DNA of 64,000 bases from Lysobacteraceae bacterium 2PB. GTDB lineage: Bacteria; Pseudomonadota; Gammaproteobacteria; Xanthomonadales; Xanthomonadaceae. The DNA lies in NCBI GenBank assembly GCA_005502915.1, contig SCMT01000018.1, forward strand, positions 19,905 to 83,904, written 5' to 3'. A program made the position numbers and the translations under genes. The notes below the pieces were generated by a model. That model ran no database searches. It was not told where the DNA came from and saw only the letters and a program-made list of their open reading frames with translations. Every line of letters begins with the position of its first letter. Positions within the stretch are counted from its first letter, which is position 1. This document shows positions 40,135 to 48,909 of this stretch, piece after piece.

Positions 40135-41697
40135 TCAGCCGACCACCACCGGAATCTTCCCGATCCGCGCCTGCCATTCCTTCGGGCCGGTCTGGTGCAC
40201 CGAGGTGCCTTGGGAATCCACGGCGACGGTGACCGGCATGTCCTTCACCTCGAACTCGTAGATCGCTTCCATGCCGAGGTCGGCGAAACCGACGACCTTC
40301 GCACCCTTGATCGCCTTCGAGACGAGGTAAGCGGCGCCGCCGACGGCCATCAGGTAGACGGACTGGTGTTTGCGGATCGCCTCGATCGCGGCCGGGCCGC
40401 GCTCGGCCTTGCCGACCATGCCCATCAGGCCGGTCTGCGCCAGCACCTGCTCGGTGAACTTGTCCATCCGCGTGGCGGTGGTCGGGCCGGCGGGACCGAC
40501 GACTTCATCGCGCACCGGATCGACCGGGCCGACGTAGTAGATGAACTTGCCGCGCAGGTCGACCGGGAGTTCCTCGCCTTTGTTGAGCATGTCGACCATG
40601 CGCTTGTGCGCGGCGTCGCGACCGGTGAGCAGCTTGCCGTTGAGCAGCAGCACTTCGCCGGGCTTCCACGAGGCCACGTCTTCCTTCGTAACCGTGTCGA
40701 GATCGACGCGACGCCCCTTCGACGCGTCGTAGGTCAGTTCCGGCCAGTCTTCCAGCGACGGCGGATCCAGCATCACGGGGCCGCTGCCGTCGAGGGTGAA
40801 ATGCGCATGACGGGTCGCGGCGCAGTTCGGGATCATGGCCACGGGGAGATTGGCGGCGTGGGTCGGGTAATCCTTGACCTTGATGTCGAGCACCGTGGTC
40901 AGGCCGCCCAGGCCCTGCGCGCCGATGCCGAGCGCGTTGACCTTCTCGTACAGCTCCAGGCGCAGTTCCTCGGCACGGTTCGACGGGCCGCGCGCCTGCA
41001 GGTCGGTGATGTCGATCGGCTCCATCAGCGACTCCTTGGCCAGCAGCATCGCCTTCTCGGCGGTGCCGCCGATGCCGATGCCGAGCATGCCCGGCGGGCA
41101 CCAGCCGGCGCCCATCGTCGGCACCGTCTTCAGCACCCAGTCGACGATCGAATCGGAGGGATTGAGCATCGCGAACTTCGACTTCGCTTCGCTGCCGCCG
41201 CCTTTTGCGGCGACGATCACGTCGACCGTGTTGCCGGGGACGATCTTCACGTTGACGACGCCGGGCGTATTGTCCTTCGTGTTGGTGCGCTTGCCGGCCG
41301 GGTCGGCCAGCACGCTGGCGCGCAGCTTGTTGTCGGGATGGTTGTAGGCGCGGCGCACGCCCTCGTGGACCATGTCCTCCAGCGCCATCGTCGCGTCGTC
41401 CCAGCGCACGTCCATGCCGACTTCGAGGAAGACGGTGACGATGCCGGTGTCCTGGCAGATCGGTCGGTGGCCTTCGGCGCACATGCGCGAGTTGATGAGG
41501 ATCTGTGCGATGGCGTCCTTCGCCGCTGGGCTTTCCTCGCGCTCGTAGGCGGCGGCGAGGTTCCGGATGTAGTCGACCGGGTGGTAATAGCTGATGTACT
41601 GGAGGCCGTCGGCGATCGACTGGATCAGGTCTTCCTGCTTGATCGAGACCGGGCGGCGGTCGGCGGGCATGGCGGTGGAGGCGGAGGCTGCGGACAC
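40135..41697 (-). CDS. fumA: Class I fumarate hydratase ([4Fe-4S], FumA/FumB type)
   Basis: The 520-residue single-chain iron-sulfur fumarase interconverts fumarate and malate in the TCA cycle. The cluster cysteines are Cys81 (RPICQDTG), Cys200 (WCPPGMLGIG) and Cys292 (IPNCAATRH). The C-terminal beta domain is fused, as in FumA/B rather than the split Ttd-type. The first 12 residues are Ser/Ala-rich. Oxygen-sensitive fumarase suggests microaerobic tolerance or a class II backup elsewhere; neither can be tested here. Confidence 0.93.
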   Translation of the reverse strand: MSAASASTAMPADRRPVSIKQEDLIQSIADGLQYISYYHPVDYIRNLAAAYEREESPAAKDAIAQILINSRMCAEGHRPICQDTGIVTVFLEVGMDVRWDDATMALEDMVHEGVRRAYNHPDNKLRASVLADPAGKRTNTKDNTPGVVNVKIVPGNTVDVIVAAKGGGSEAKSKFAMLNPSDSIVDWVLKTVPTMGAGWCPPGMLGIGIGGTAEKAMLLAKESLMEPIDITDLQARGPSNRAEELRLELYEKVNALGIGAQGLGGLTTVLDIKVKDYPTHAANLPVAMIPNCAATRHAHFTLDGSGPVMLDPPSLEDWPELTYDASKGRRVDLDTVTKEDVASWKPGEVLLLNGKLLTGRDAAHKRMVDMLNKGEELPVDLRGKFIYYVGPVDPVRDEVVGPAGPTTATRMDKFTEQVLAQTGLMGMVGKAERGPAAIEAIRKHQSVYLMAVGGAAYLVSKAIKGAKVVGFADLGMEAIYEFEVKDMPVTVAVDSQGTSVHQTGPKEWQARIGKIPVVVG

Positions 41698-41873
41698 GGA
41701 GGGAAACCGTCGTGGCGGGTCGGGATGCGGATTTTACCCCTTCGCCCGGTTTGACCGGGGTCAATACGCGGCGGGATGGTGCTTTGCAGAATCATCATCG
41801 AGTCGCGTCATCGACCCATGACGACGACCTTGGCCGTCGTTCCCGTGCAGATCGCCCCCTCCCGGAGCCACCC

Positions 41874-42413
41874 ATGCCCAGCGCCACCGATCGCCCGTCC
41901 CTCCTGCCCTACACCGTCGAGACCCTGGCCGATGGCCGCAAGGTCCTGATCCGGCCGATGAACCCCGGCGATGCCGAGGCCGAGCGCGTCTTCATCCTGG
42001 CCCTGTCGCCGCAGGCGCGCCGCTACCGATTCCAGGAGCAGATCCGCGACCCGGCACCGGAGATGATCGAGAAGCTGGTGAACGTGGACCACGTCAACGA
42101 CGAGGCCTTCGTGGCCCTGGCCGATGCCGACGAGCGCGGCGCCATCATCGGCGTGTCCCGCTACGCGGTCGGCAGCGACCCGCTGACCTGCGAGATCGCG
42201 GTGACCGTGCTCGATGCCTGGCAGGGCCAGGGACTGGGGACGGCGCTGATGCGCAGGCTGATCGAGGCCGCCCGCGAACGCGGCCTGCAGCGGATGGTGT
42301 CGCTGGACTTCGCCGAAAACCAGGAAATGACCCACCTCGCCCATCACCTCGGCTTCCACACCGCGCCGGACCCCGACGACCGCACCCAGGTCGTGCATAC
42401 GCTGACCCTCTGA
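41874..42413 (+). CDS. GNAT-family N-acetyltransferase
   Basis: The 179-residue acetyltransferase has the acetyl-CoA pyrophosphate loop in WQGQGLGTALMRRLIEAA, with conserved strands ALADADERGAIIGVSRY and CEIAVTVLD before it. CGGAG precedes the ATG at 41874; the longer frame upstream overlaps the fumarase promoter region. The substrate is unknown. It is divergent from fumarase. Confidence 0.83.
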   Translation: MPSATDRPSLLPYTVETLADGRKVLIRPMNPGDAEAERVFILALSPQARRYRFQEQIRDPAPEMIEKLVNVDHVNDEAFVALADADERGAIIGVSRYAVGSDPLTCEIAVTVLDAWQGQGLGTALMRRLIEAARERGLQRMVSLDFAENQEMTHLAHHLGFHTAPDPDDRTQVVHTLTL

Positions 42414-42421
42414 CCGCCCCT

Positions 42422-42454
42422 GTACCGGACGGCTCCACGGGGGCCGTCCGGTAC
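42422..42454. promoter_or_regulatory. Inverted repeat overlapping a -10 upstream of fpr
   Basis: The arms GTACCGGACGGC and GGCCGTCCGGTAC (12 bp perfect) flank an 8-base loop between the GNAT stop and the fpr start. TACAAT at 42452-42457 overlaps the right arm, so the repeat can act as a terminator of the GNAT gene or as an operator for the fpr promoter. Both roles are inferred. Confidence 0.5.
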
Positions 42455-42492
42455 AATGCGCGCCCGCTTCGCCTCGCCTCCTGCCCGACCCC

Positions 42493-43302
42493 ATGGCCTC
42501 CCCCTACGGCACCGAAACCGTGCTCGACGTGCGTCACTGGACCGACGCCTACTTCAGCTTCACCACCACCCGCGACGACGGCTTCCGCTTCGACAACGGC
42601 CAGTTCGTCATGATCGGACTGGAAGTCCCGCAGCCGGACGGCTCGACCAAGCCGCTGATGCGCGCCTATTCGATCGCCAGTGCGAATTGGGAAGAACAGC
42701 TGGAGTTCTTCAGCATCAAGGTCCAGGACGGCCCGCTGACCTCGCGCCTGCAGCACATCAAACCCGGCGACACCATCCTGATCGGCCGCAAGCCTACCGG
42801 CACGCTGCTGATCTCCGACGTGCATCCCGGCCGCAACCTCTACCTGCTGTCCACCGGCACCGGACTGGCGCCGTGGATGGCGGTGGTGAAGGACCCCGCG
42901 ACCTACGAGCGCTTCGAGAAGGTGATCATCGTCCATGGCGTGCGCGGCGAACCGGACCTGGCCTACCGCGACTACATCGAACGCGAGCTGCCGCGCCACG
43001 AATTCCTCGGCGAGGACATCAGCCGCAAGTTGCTGTATTACCCGGCGGTGAGCCGCGAGGACTTCTTCTTCCACGGCCGCCTGCAGCGCGGTCGCATCAC
43101 CGATCTGCTCGACAGCGGCCGGATCGCCGCCGACCTCGGCCTCGACCCGCTGGACGCGGCCCACGACCGCGCCATGATCTGCGGCAGCCCGCAGATGCTG
43201 GCCGATTTCCGCCGCATCCTCGATGGCCGCGGCTTCACCGCCTCGCCGCGCATCGGCACCGCCGGCGAGTACGTGTTCGAGCGCGCCTTCGTCGAGAAGT
43301 GA
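42493..43302 (+). CDS. fpr: Ferredoxin/flavodoxin--NADP+ reductase
   Basis: The 269-residue FNR-type flavoprotein passes electrons between NADPH and ferredoxin or flavodoxin. The FAD block LMRAYSIASANWEEQLEFF and the NADP-binding LLSTGTGLAPWMAVVKDP are clear, with MICGSPQMLADFRRIL and a C-terminal VFERAFVEK. Length and motifs match gammaproteobacterial Fpr. In many bacteria it responds to oxidative stress; the inverted repeat upstream could reflect regulation. Confidence 0.92.
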   Translation: MASPYGTETVLDVRHWTDAYFSFTTTRDDGFRFDNGQFVMIGLEVPQPDGSTKPLMRAYSIASANWEEQLEFFSIKVQDGPLTSRLQHIKPGDTILIGRKPTGTLLISDVHPGRNLYLLSTGTGLAPWMAVVKDPATYERFEKVIIVHGVRGEPDLAYRDYIERELPRHEFLGEDISRKLLYYPAVSREDFFFHGRLQRGRITDLLDSGRIAADLGLDPLDAAHDRAMICGSPQMLADFRRILDGRGFTASPRIGTAGEYVFERAFVEK

Positions 43303-43377
43303 GCCCGCTCGCCGGCCCGCCGACGCTCGCATAGACTGATCCGGCTGCAGGTCGCAGCGCCGTTGCCGGACCGAAAG

Positions 43378-43920
43378 ATGCCCTTCCGCCTCCGTGGCCT
43401 GCTGGCCATGCTGCTCCTCGCCGTCGCCGCCACGGTCGCCTCCGCCGGCCCGCATCCGCAGCCCAGGCCCGGCGAGATCCCGCCGGATGCGCTGGGCAAG
43501 GACCGCGAGGGCAACGAGCAGACCGTCAGCCAGCATCGCGGCAAGGTGGTGATCGTGACCTTCTGGGCCTCGTGGTGTGGCCCTTGTCGCCGGGAACTGC
43601 CGGTGCTGGGCCAGTTCCAGCGCGCGGTGGGCAAGGATGCGCTGGAAGTCATCGCGATCAACGTCAAGGAGCCGCGCAAGGACTACCTGGGCGTGATCCG
43701 CGCCAACAAGGACCTGGAACTGACCTGGGTCCACGACAGCAGCGGCGCCACCAGTGTGCGCTACGGTGTGCAGGCGCTGCCGAACATGTTCATCATCGAC
43801 CGCGAGGGCAAGGTCGCCCACGTGCATCGCGGCTATTCCGAAGAGCGCCTGCCGGTGTTCATCCGCGAAATCAGCGCGCTGCTGCCGCCCGACGTCCTGC
43901 AGCGCCCTGCCGGGGGGTGA
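43378..43920 (+). CDS. Periplasmic TlpA/ResA-like thiol-disulfide protein
   Basis: The 180-residue protein has a signal peptide (about 1-24, LLAMLLLAVAATVASAG) and a thioredoxin-fold domain with the active site Cys-Gly-Pro-Cys in FWASWCGPCRREL. The late cis-proline is in ALPNMFIID. A CGPC centre and periplasmic location suggest a reductant or redox carrier of the TlpA family. A TTG at 43363 could extend it by five residues, but the ATG at 43378 fits the signal peptide. The partner is unknown. Confidence 0.83.
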   Translation: MPFRLRGLLAMLLLAVAATVASAGPHPQPRPGEIPPDALGKDREGNEQTVSQHRGKVVIVTFWASWCGPCRRELPVLGQFQRAVGKDALEVIAINVKEPRKDYLGVIRANKDLELTWVHDSSGATSVRYGVQALPNMFIIDREGKVAHVHRGYSEERLPVFIREISALLPPDVLQRPAGG

Positions 43921-43982
43921 GCGCCTGCATCCGCCGGCCACCCGGCCGCGTAGGTGCGTCACCTGACCGAGGAGATCGTTCC

Positions 43983-44735
43983 ATGCGACACAAGCCGTTC
44001 GCCCTGATCGCACTGATCGCTCTGATGATGACCCTGGCCGGCTGCCTGCCGCCGAGCGATCCCTCGAAGACCATCCCCACCCTGCTGGTGCCGGCGCCGC
44101 AGCCCGCGAAGCGCCTGGTGATCGTGCTGCCCGGCCGCGCCGACGGCCTGCCCGCGCTGCGCGACAGCGGCATGGCCGCCGCCATCCAGGGTGCCTGGCC
44201 GGATGCCGACGTGCTGTTCGCCGAGCTGACGCTGGGCTACTACATGCAGGGCCGCGCGCCCGAACGGCTGCATGACGAAGTCGTCGCACCCGCACGCCAG
44301 CGCGGCTACCGTGAGGTCTGGCTGGCCGGCGCCTCGATGGGCGGCATGGGCGTGCTGCTCTACGACCGCCTGCGCCCCGGCGAGATGGACGGCCTGGTCC
44401 TGCTGGCGCCCTACCTCGGCGACCGCAAGCTGCTGCGCGAGATCGGCGACGCGGGCGGCATCGCGCAGTGGGATGCCGGCCCGCCGCAGGAGGTCAACGA
44501 CGACACCTGGCAGCGCGAGATCTGGCGCCACATCCAGAAGGTGTCCCGCGACCCGGCGCAGTCGAAGCGCTTCTGGCTGGCCTACGGCGACAAGGACCGC
44601 CTGCGCAACGCGGTGCCGCTGCTCGCGCCGGCCCTGCCCGCCGACCAGGTGCTCGTCCGCGAGGGCGGACACACCTGGACGGTCTGGTCCCCGGCGATCG
44701 GCGAAGTGCTGAAACAGGCCGACGCCAAGCGCTGA
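43983..44735 (+). CDS. Lipoprotein alpha/beta-hydrolase
   Basis: The 250-residue protein has a lipoprotein signal (lipobox LAGC near residue 21) and an alpha/beta-hydrolase fold. The nucleophile elbow GASMGGMG follows VWLA, and GDKDRL and GGHTWTVW near the C-terminus supply the acid and His. It is related to periplasmic esterases or thioesterases of the alpha/beta class; the substrate is unknown. The stop is 28 bases from the aroA stop. Confidence 0.75.
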   Translation: MRHKPFALIALIALMMTLAGCLPPSDPSKTIPTLLVPAPQPAKRLVIVLPGRADGLPALRDSGMAAAIQGAWPDADVLFAELTLGYYMQGRAPERLHDEVVAPARQRGYREVWLAGASMGGMGVLLYDRLRPGEMDGLVLLAPYLGDRKLLREIGDAGGIAQWDAGPPQEVNDDTWQREIWRHIQKVSRDPAQSKRFWLAYGDKDRLRNAVPLLAPALPADQVLVREGGHTWTVWSPAIGEVLKQADAKR

Positions 44736-44750
44736 GGCACTGGCGTCACC

Positions 44751-44779
44751 GCCTGCGCGACCTCAGGCGTCGCGCAGGC
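44751..44779. terminator. Hairpin at the convergent end of the hydrolase and aroA
   Basis: Arms GCCTGCGCGA and TCGCGCAGGC (10 bp) surround CCTCAGGCG. The hairpin overlaps the last codons of aroA, and with no T-run it may act in both directions. Confidence 0.55.
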
Positions 44780-46091
44780 CGAATCCGACGTCGCGCGCGA
44801 GGGCGTCGAAGCCCGGGAACGAGGTCGCGACGTTGGCGATGTCGCCGACGACGAACATCGCTTCGGCGCGCTGCGCGGCGATCGCGAACGACATCGCGAT
44901 GCGGTGGTCGCCATGGCTGTCGATCCGCGTGCTGCCGTCAGCTGCGGGCTGCAGCGGGCCTGGATGGATGTCGGCGCCGTCGGGCGTCTCGTCGACGCGG
45001 ATGCCGAGCTGGCGCAGGCCGGCGGACATCGTGGCGAGTCGGTCGGACTCCTTCACCCGCAGCTCGGCCGCGCCGCGCACGCGGGTGACGCCCTCGGCGC
45101 AGGCCGCCGCGATGAACAGCGCCGGGAATTCGTCGATCATGTCCGGCACGATGCCTTCGGGCACGTCGATGCCGCGCAGCTGTGCGAAGCGCACGCGCAG
45201 GTCGGCCACGGCTTCGCCGCCGGCCCTGCGCGCGTTCGATTCCTCGATGTCCGCACCCATCAGCCGCAGCGCCTGCAGCAGGCCGGTGCGGCGCGGGTTC
45301 ATGCCGACCGCTTCGAGCAGCAGGTCCGAACCGGGGATCACGCTGGCGGCGACCAGGAAGAACGCCGCCGACGAGAAATCCGCCGGCACCGACACATCGG
45401 TCGCGCGCAGCGCATGACGGCCATCGGCGCCGCCGCGTACGCGGGCGAAGCCGGGCTCGAATTCGATCGGCCAGCCGAAGGCGGACAGCATGCGCTCGGT
45501 GTAGTCGCGGGTGGGATGCGGCTCGCGGACGATGGTCTCGCCTTCCGCATACAGGCCGGCGAGCAGCAGTGCGGACTTCACCTGCGCGCTGGCGACCGGC
45601 AGCGTGTAGTCGATGCCGCTCAGTGCCTGGCCGCCGTGGATGCGCAGCGGCGGCAGGCCGCCCTCTTCGCTGTCGATCCGTGCGCCCATCTTCGACAGCG
45701 GATCGATCACGCGGCGCATCGGTCGCTTCGAGAGCGAGACATCGCCGACCAGCGTGCTGTCGAACGCCTGCCCGGCCAGCACGCCGGCGAGCAGGCGCAT
45801 GCCGGTGCCGGCGTTGCCGCAGTCCAGCGCGTCGGCGCTGCCACGCAGGCCCTTCAGGCCGACGCCATGCACGATCCGCGACTGCGCGGACGGCGATTCG
45901 ATCTTCACGCCGAGCTGCTGGAACACCGCCGCCGTAGCGCGGGTGTCCTCGCCTTCGAGGAAGCCGTCGATGCGCGACACGCCGTTGGCCAGCGAAGCCA
46001 GCATGATCGCGCGATGCGAGACCGATTTGTCGCCCGGCACGCGGATGCGCCCCGACAGCGGCGCGCCCGGCGCGACGATCCAATCCTTCAT
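44763..46091 (-). CDS. aroA: 3-phosphoshikimate 1-carboxyvinyltransferase (EPSP synthase)
   Basis: The 442-residue EPSP synthase joins shikimate-3-phosphate and PEP on the aromatic pathway. Signature blocks are RIRVPGDKSVSHRAIMLA near the start, DCGNAGTGMRLLAGVLAG, and RVKESDRLATM near the C-terminus. An ATG at 46091 is preceded by AAGGA at suitable spacing. An in-frame ATG at 46124 overlaps the hisC stop in ATGA and would add 11 residues; either may be used. The same open frame continues antisense-like into hisC and is not coding there. Confidence 0.93.
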   Translation of the reverse strand: MKDWIVAPGAPLSGRIRVPGDKSVSHRAIMLASLANGVSRIDGFLEGEDTRATAAVFQQLGVKIESPSAQSRIVHGVGLKGLRGSADALDCGNAGTGMRLLAGVLAGQAFDSTLVGDVSLSKRPMRRVIDPLSKMGARIDSEEGGLPPLRIHGGQALSGIDYTLPVASAQVKSALLLAGLYAEGETIVREPHPTRDYTERMLSAFGWPIEFEPGFARVRGGADGRHALRATDVSVPADFSSAAFFLVAASVIPGSDLLLEAVGMNPRRTGLLQALRLMGADIEESNARRAGGEAVADLRVRFAQLRGIDVPEGIVPDMIDEFPALFIAAACAEGVTRVRGAAELRVKESDRLATMSAGLRQLGIRVDETPDGADIHPGPLQPAADGSTRIDSHGDHRIAMSFAIAAQRAEAMFVVGDIANVATSFPGFDALARDVGFGLRDA

Positions 46092-46120
46092 CCCTGCGTC
46101 CTTCACTTGCTCACCACCGC

Positions 46121-47275
46121 TCATGCCAGCACCTTGTCCAGTTCCGCCAGCAGGCGGCGATTCTCGTCGGGATTGCCGACCGTGATGCGCAGGCAGTGGC
46201 CGAGGCCGTAACCGCCCATCGGCCGCAACACCACGCCGGCATCGATCAGCGCGGCGTCGATACGCGCGACCCGCGCCTCGTCGCCGGGCTCGGCGAATTT
46301 CACCAGGAGGAAATTGGTCTGCGACGGGAGCACCGTCAGGCCGCGCGCGCGCAGCGCTTCGGCGAGCGATGCGCGCTGTTCGGCATTGCGCGCAACGACC
46401 CAGCGCAGGTGTTCGTCGTCGCCCAGCGCGGCCTCTGCCGCCGCCAGACCGGCGCTGTTGACATTGAAGCTCTCGCGCACGCGCTCCAGGACCGCGATCA
46501 GGCCGGGATGGGCGATCGCGTAGCCCACGCGCAGGCCCGCCAGCGCATAGGCCTTGCTGAAGGTGCGGGTCACGACCAGGTTCGGATGCGTGGCGACCAG
46601 AGTCAGCGCGGACGCCCATTCCGGCGCATCGACGAATTCGGCATAGGCCTCGTCGACCACCACCAGCACGTCCGCCGGCACGTTCGCCATGAACGCGGCG
46701 AAAGCCTCCGCGCCGAACCAGGTGCCGGTGGGGTTGTTCGGGTTCGCGATGTAGACCAGACGCGTGGTCGACGTGATCGTCGCGGCGATGGCGTCGAGGT
46801 CGTGGCCGCGCGGCATCGCATGGTCGTCGGGGTTGCACGGTGCGACATGCAGGGTCGCACCCGCCGCCTGCGCGGCGATGGCATACACCGCGAACCCGTA
46901 CTTCGACGCCACGACATCCGCACCCGGTCCCGCGAACACCTGCGCGAACTGCATCAGCAGCTCGTGCGAACCGTTGCCGAGCAGGATCGAGGCCACATCG
47001 ACCCCGTGTTTCGCCGCCAGCGCGCGCTTGAGGTCGCCGCCGAGCGGATCGGGATAGCGGAAGCTGTCGTGGATCGTGCCGAGCACGGCTTCCTTGGCCT
47101 TCGCGCTCGGGCCATAGGGATTCTCGTTCGAGCCGAGCTCGACCAGGAAACGCCCCTCGAACCTGCGACGGAACGCCACGAGATCGTGCCCCGGGTCGTA
47201 GGCGCGCAGGCGCTGGATGCCGGGCTGGGCGAGGGAGGAGAAGAAGGATTCTGATGCGTGATCGGTTTGGTTCAT
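46121..47275 (-). CDS. hisC: Histidinol-phosphate aminotransferase
   Basis: The 384-residue class I/II aminotransferase has substrate block LGSNENPYGPS, PLP-binding NPNNPTG, VVDEAYAEF and the PLP lysine Lys241 in TRTFSKAYALAGLRVGY. HisC-family enzymes in this operon context may serve both histidine and phenylalanine/tyrosine transamination, because pheA and aroA flank it. The ATG at 47275 gives the family N-terminus; a start 16 codons upstream is less likely. Confidence 0.9.
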   Translation of the reverse strand: MNQTDHASESFFSSLAQPGIQRLRAYDPGHDLVAFRRRFEGRFLVELGSNENPYGPSAKAKEAVLGTIHDSFRYPDPLGGDLKRALAAKHGVDVASILLGNGSHELLMQFAQVFAGPGADVVASKYGFAVYAIAAQAAGATLHVAPCNPDDHAMPRGHDLDAIAATITSTTRLVYIANPNNPTGTWFGAEAFAAFMANVPADVLVVVDEAYAEFVDAPEWASALTLVATHPNLVVTRTFSKAYALAGLRVGYAIAHPGLIAVLERVRESFNVNSAGLAAAEAALGDDEHLRWVVARNAEQRASLAEALRARGLTVLPSQTNFLLVKFAEPGDEARVARIDAALIDAGVVLRPMGGYGLGHCLRITVGNPDENRRLLAELDKVLA

Positions 47276-47340
47276 TGAAATTCGCCGGCGGGGCCATCCA
47301 TGGATCAGGTAACGCAAGACCAACTTGAAACAAAAGCCGT

Positions 47341-47429
47341 TGTCATCCCGAGCGAAGCGGGGGACCTGCTGTCAATACAAACCGAGCAAAGCAGGTCCCT
47401 CACCCGATGAAACCGGCTTCGGGATGACA
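47341..47429. repeat. Palindromic intergenic repeat between hisC and pheA
   Basis: TGTCATCCCG at the left end and CGGGATGACA at the right end bracket internal arms AGCAGGTCCCT / GGGACCTGCT. The pattern (GTCATCCCGAGCGAAG...GGGATGACA) is the kind of dispersed intergenic palindrome found in many bacterial genomes. The unit is 89 bases and sits in the 190-base hisC-pheA gap. Confidence 0.75.
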
Positions 47430-47465
47430 GATCACTCTCGTCGCAGCGGTTGCACGACACTGCGC

Positions 47466-48740
47466 TTACGGGACCGCCACCGGATACGACCCCAGGACAC
47501 GGACTTCACCGGCGAATTCGTCGATCTCGGCCAGCGCGTCCTTCAACGGTGCTTCTTCGGCATGGCCGGAGACGTCGATGAAGAACGCGTACTGCCAGAG
47601 CTTGCCGTGCGCGGGGCGCGATTCGATGCGGTTCATGCTGATCATGCGCCGTGCCAGCGGTTCGAGGATGCGGTACAGCGCACCGGGCTGGTCGCGGATG
47701 AAGACCAGCAGCGAGGTGCGGTCGTTGCCCGAAGGCGGGAACGAGCTGCGGCCGATGACGAGGAAGCGCGTGGTGTTGTCGTCTCGGTCCTCGATCGGGC
47801 CGGCGACGACCTTCAGGCCGTAGGCGTGCGCGGCGTTCTCGCCCGCGATCGCGGCGGCATCGTCGGAGTTGCGCGCGCGGCGCGCACCTTCCGCATTGCT
47901 GACCATCGCCTGCTTCTCGACCTTCGGCAGGTTCTGGCGCAGCCAGGCCTTGCACTGCGCGAGCGACAGCGCGTGCGAGTAGACGCGCTCGATGTCCTCG
48001 ATGTGGCCGGTGCGCGACAGCAGGTACTGGTGCACGCGCAGTTCGACCTCGCCGCAGATCATCAGCGGCGAGGTCAGGAACAGGTCGAGCGTGGACTGGA
48101 TGGTGCCGGTGCCGGAGTTCTCGACCGGCACGACGCCGAAATCGGCATGACCGGCGGCGACTTCGTCGAACACCTCTTCCACGGTCGCCAGCGGCAGCGC
48201 CTTCGCGGAATGACCGAAGTGCTTGTAGACCGCCTGCTGCGAGAACGTGCCTTCCGGACCGAGGAAGCCGATCTTCAGCGGTTCCTGCTGCGCGAGGCAG
48301 GCGGACATGATCTCGCGGAACAGGCGCACCAGCACTTCGTCGGACAGCGGTCCTTCGTTGCGATCGACGACGCGGCGCAGCACCTGGGCCTCGCGCTCGG
48401 GACGGTAGTAGTCGACGGCGGCGGCGAGCTTGCCCTTGGCCTTGCCGACCTGGTGCGCCCACAGCGCGCGTTCGGCGATCAGCGACTGGATCTCGTGGTC
48501 GATGCCGTCGATCTGCGCGCGCACCGACAGCAGGTCGGGCTTGCCCTGCGCGTCGACCGGAATGTCGACCCGCTTCCCGTCCTTCGTCCTGGCGGCCGGC
48601 GCGGCCCTGGAGGACGCCTTCGCTGTCGTCCTGACCGCCGTTTTCGCGGAGGCCTTTGCGGATGTCTTCGTGGCGCTGCGGGCCTTGCCCGTGGCGGTGC
48701 TTGCTGCCTTGGCCGGCGTCCGGCGCTTGTCGGTGGTCAT
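47466..48740 (-). CDS. pheA: Bifunctional chorismate mutase / prephenate dehydratase
   Basis: The 424-residue P-protein makes phenylpyruvate from chorismate. Domains are chorismate mutase (about 70-150, LLSVRAQIDGIDHEIQSL), prephenate dehydratase (about 155-330, GPEGTFSQQA, PVENSGTG and NTTRFLVIG) and a C-terminal ACT domain with GALYRIL and ESRP (373-376) for Phe feedback. An N-terminal tail of about 55 residues is Ala/Lys/Thr-rich and lacks a known domain, which is unusual. The start at 48740 has no strong ribosome site, so an earlier start cannot be ruled out. Confidence 0.9.
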   Translation of the reverse strand: MTTDKRRTPAKAASTATGKARSATKTSAKASAKTAVRTTAKASSRAAPAARTKDGKRVDIPVDAQGKPDLLSVRAQIDGIDHEIQSLIAERALWAHQVGKAKGKLAAAVDYYRPEREAQVLRRVVDRNEGPLSDEVLVRLFREIMSACLAQQEPLKIGFLGPEGTFSQQAVYKHFGHSAKALPLATVEEVFDEVAAGHADFGVVPVENSGTGTIQSTLDLFLTSPLMICGEVELRVHQYLLSRTGHIEDIERVYSHALSLAQCKAWLRQNLPKVEKQAMVSNAEGARRARNSDDAAAIAGENAAHAYGLKVVAGPIEDRDDNTTRFLVIGRSSFPPSGNDRTSLLVFIRDQPGALYRILEPLARRMISMNRIESRPAHGKLWQYAFFIDVSGHAEEAPLKDALAEIDEFAGEVRVLGSYPVAVP

Positions 48741-48909
48741 CGCTGTGCTGCGCCGGCGTTGCTGCCGGCGCCCCTCGGTTGTACGAATGGAGAATGGATT
48801 CGTCGTGGGTGCGGACCGCCGTCGCCAGGGTGGACGCGGCATTCCGCTCGTCGATCCACCGCTGCAGGGCCGGGCCGGTACGCATCGCGCGCACCGGCCA
48901 TGCGACCGA

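Noticed and set aside
42145..44295. 716-residue minus-strand open frame across GNAT, fpr and thioredoxin genes
   Set aside because: It crosses gene borders and hairpins, with no motif.
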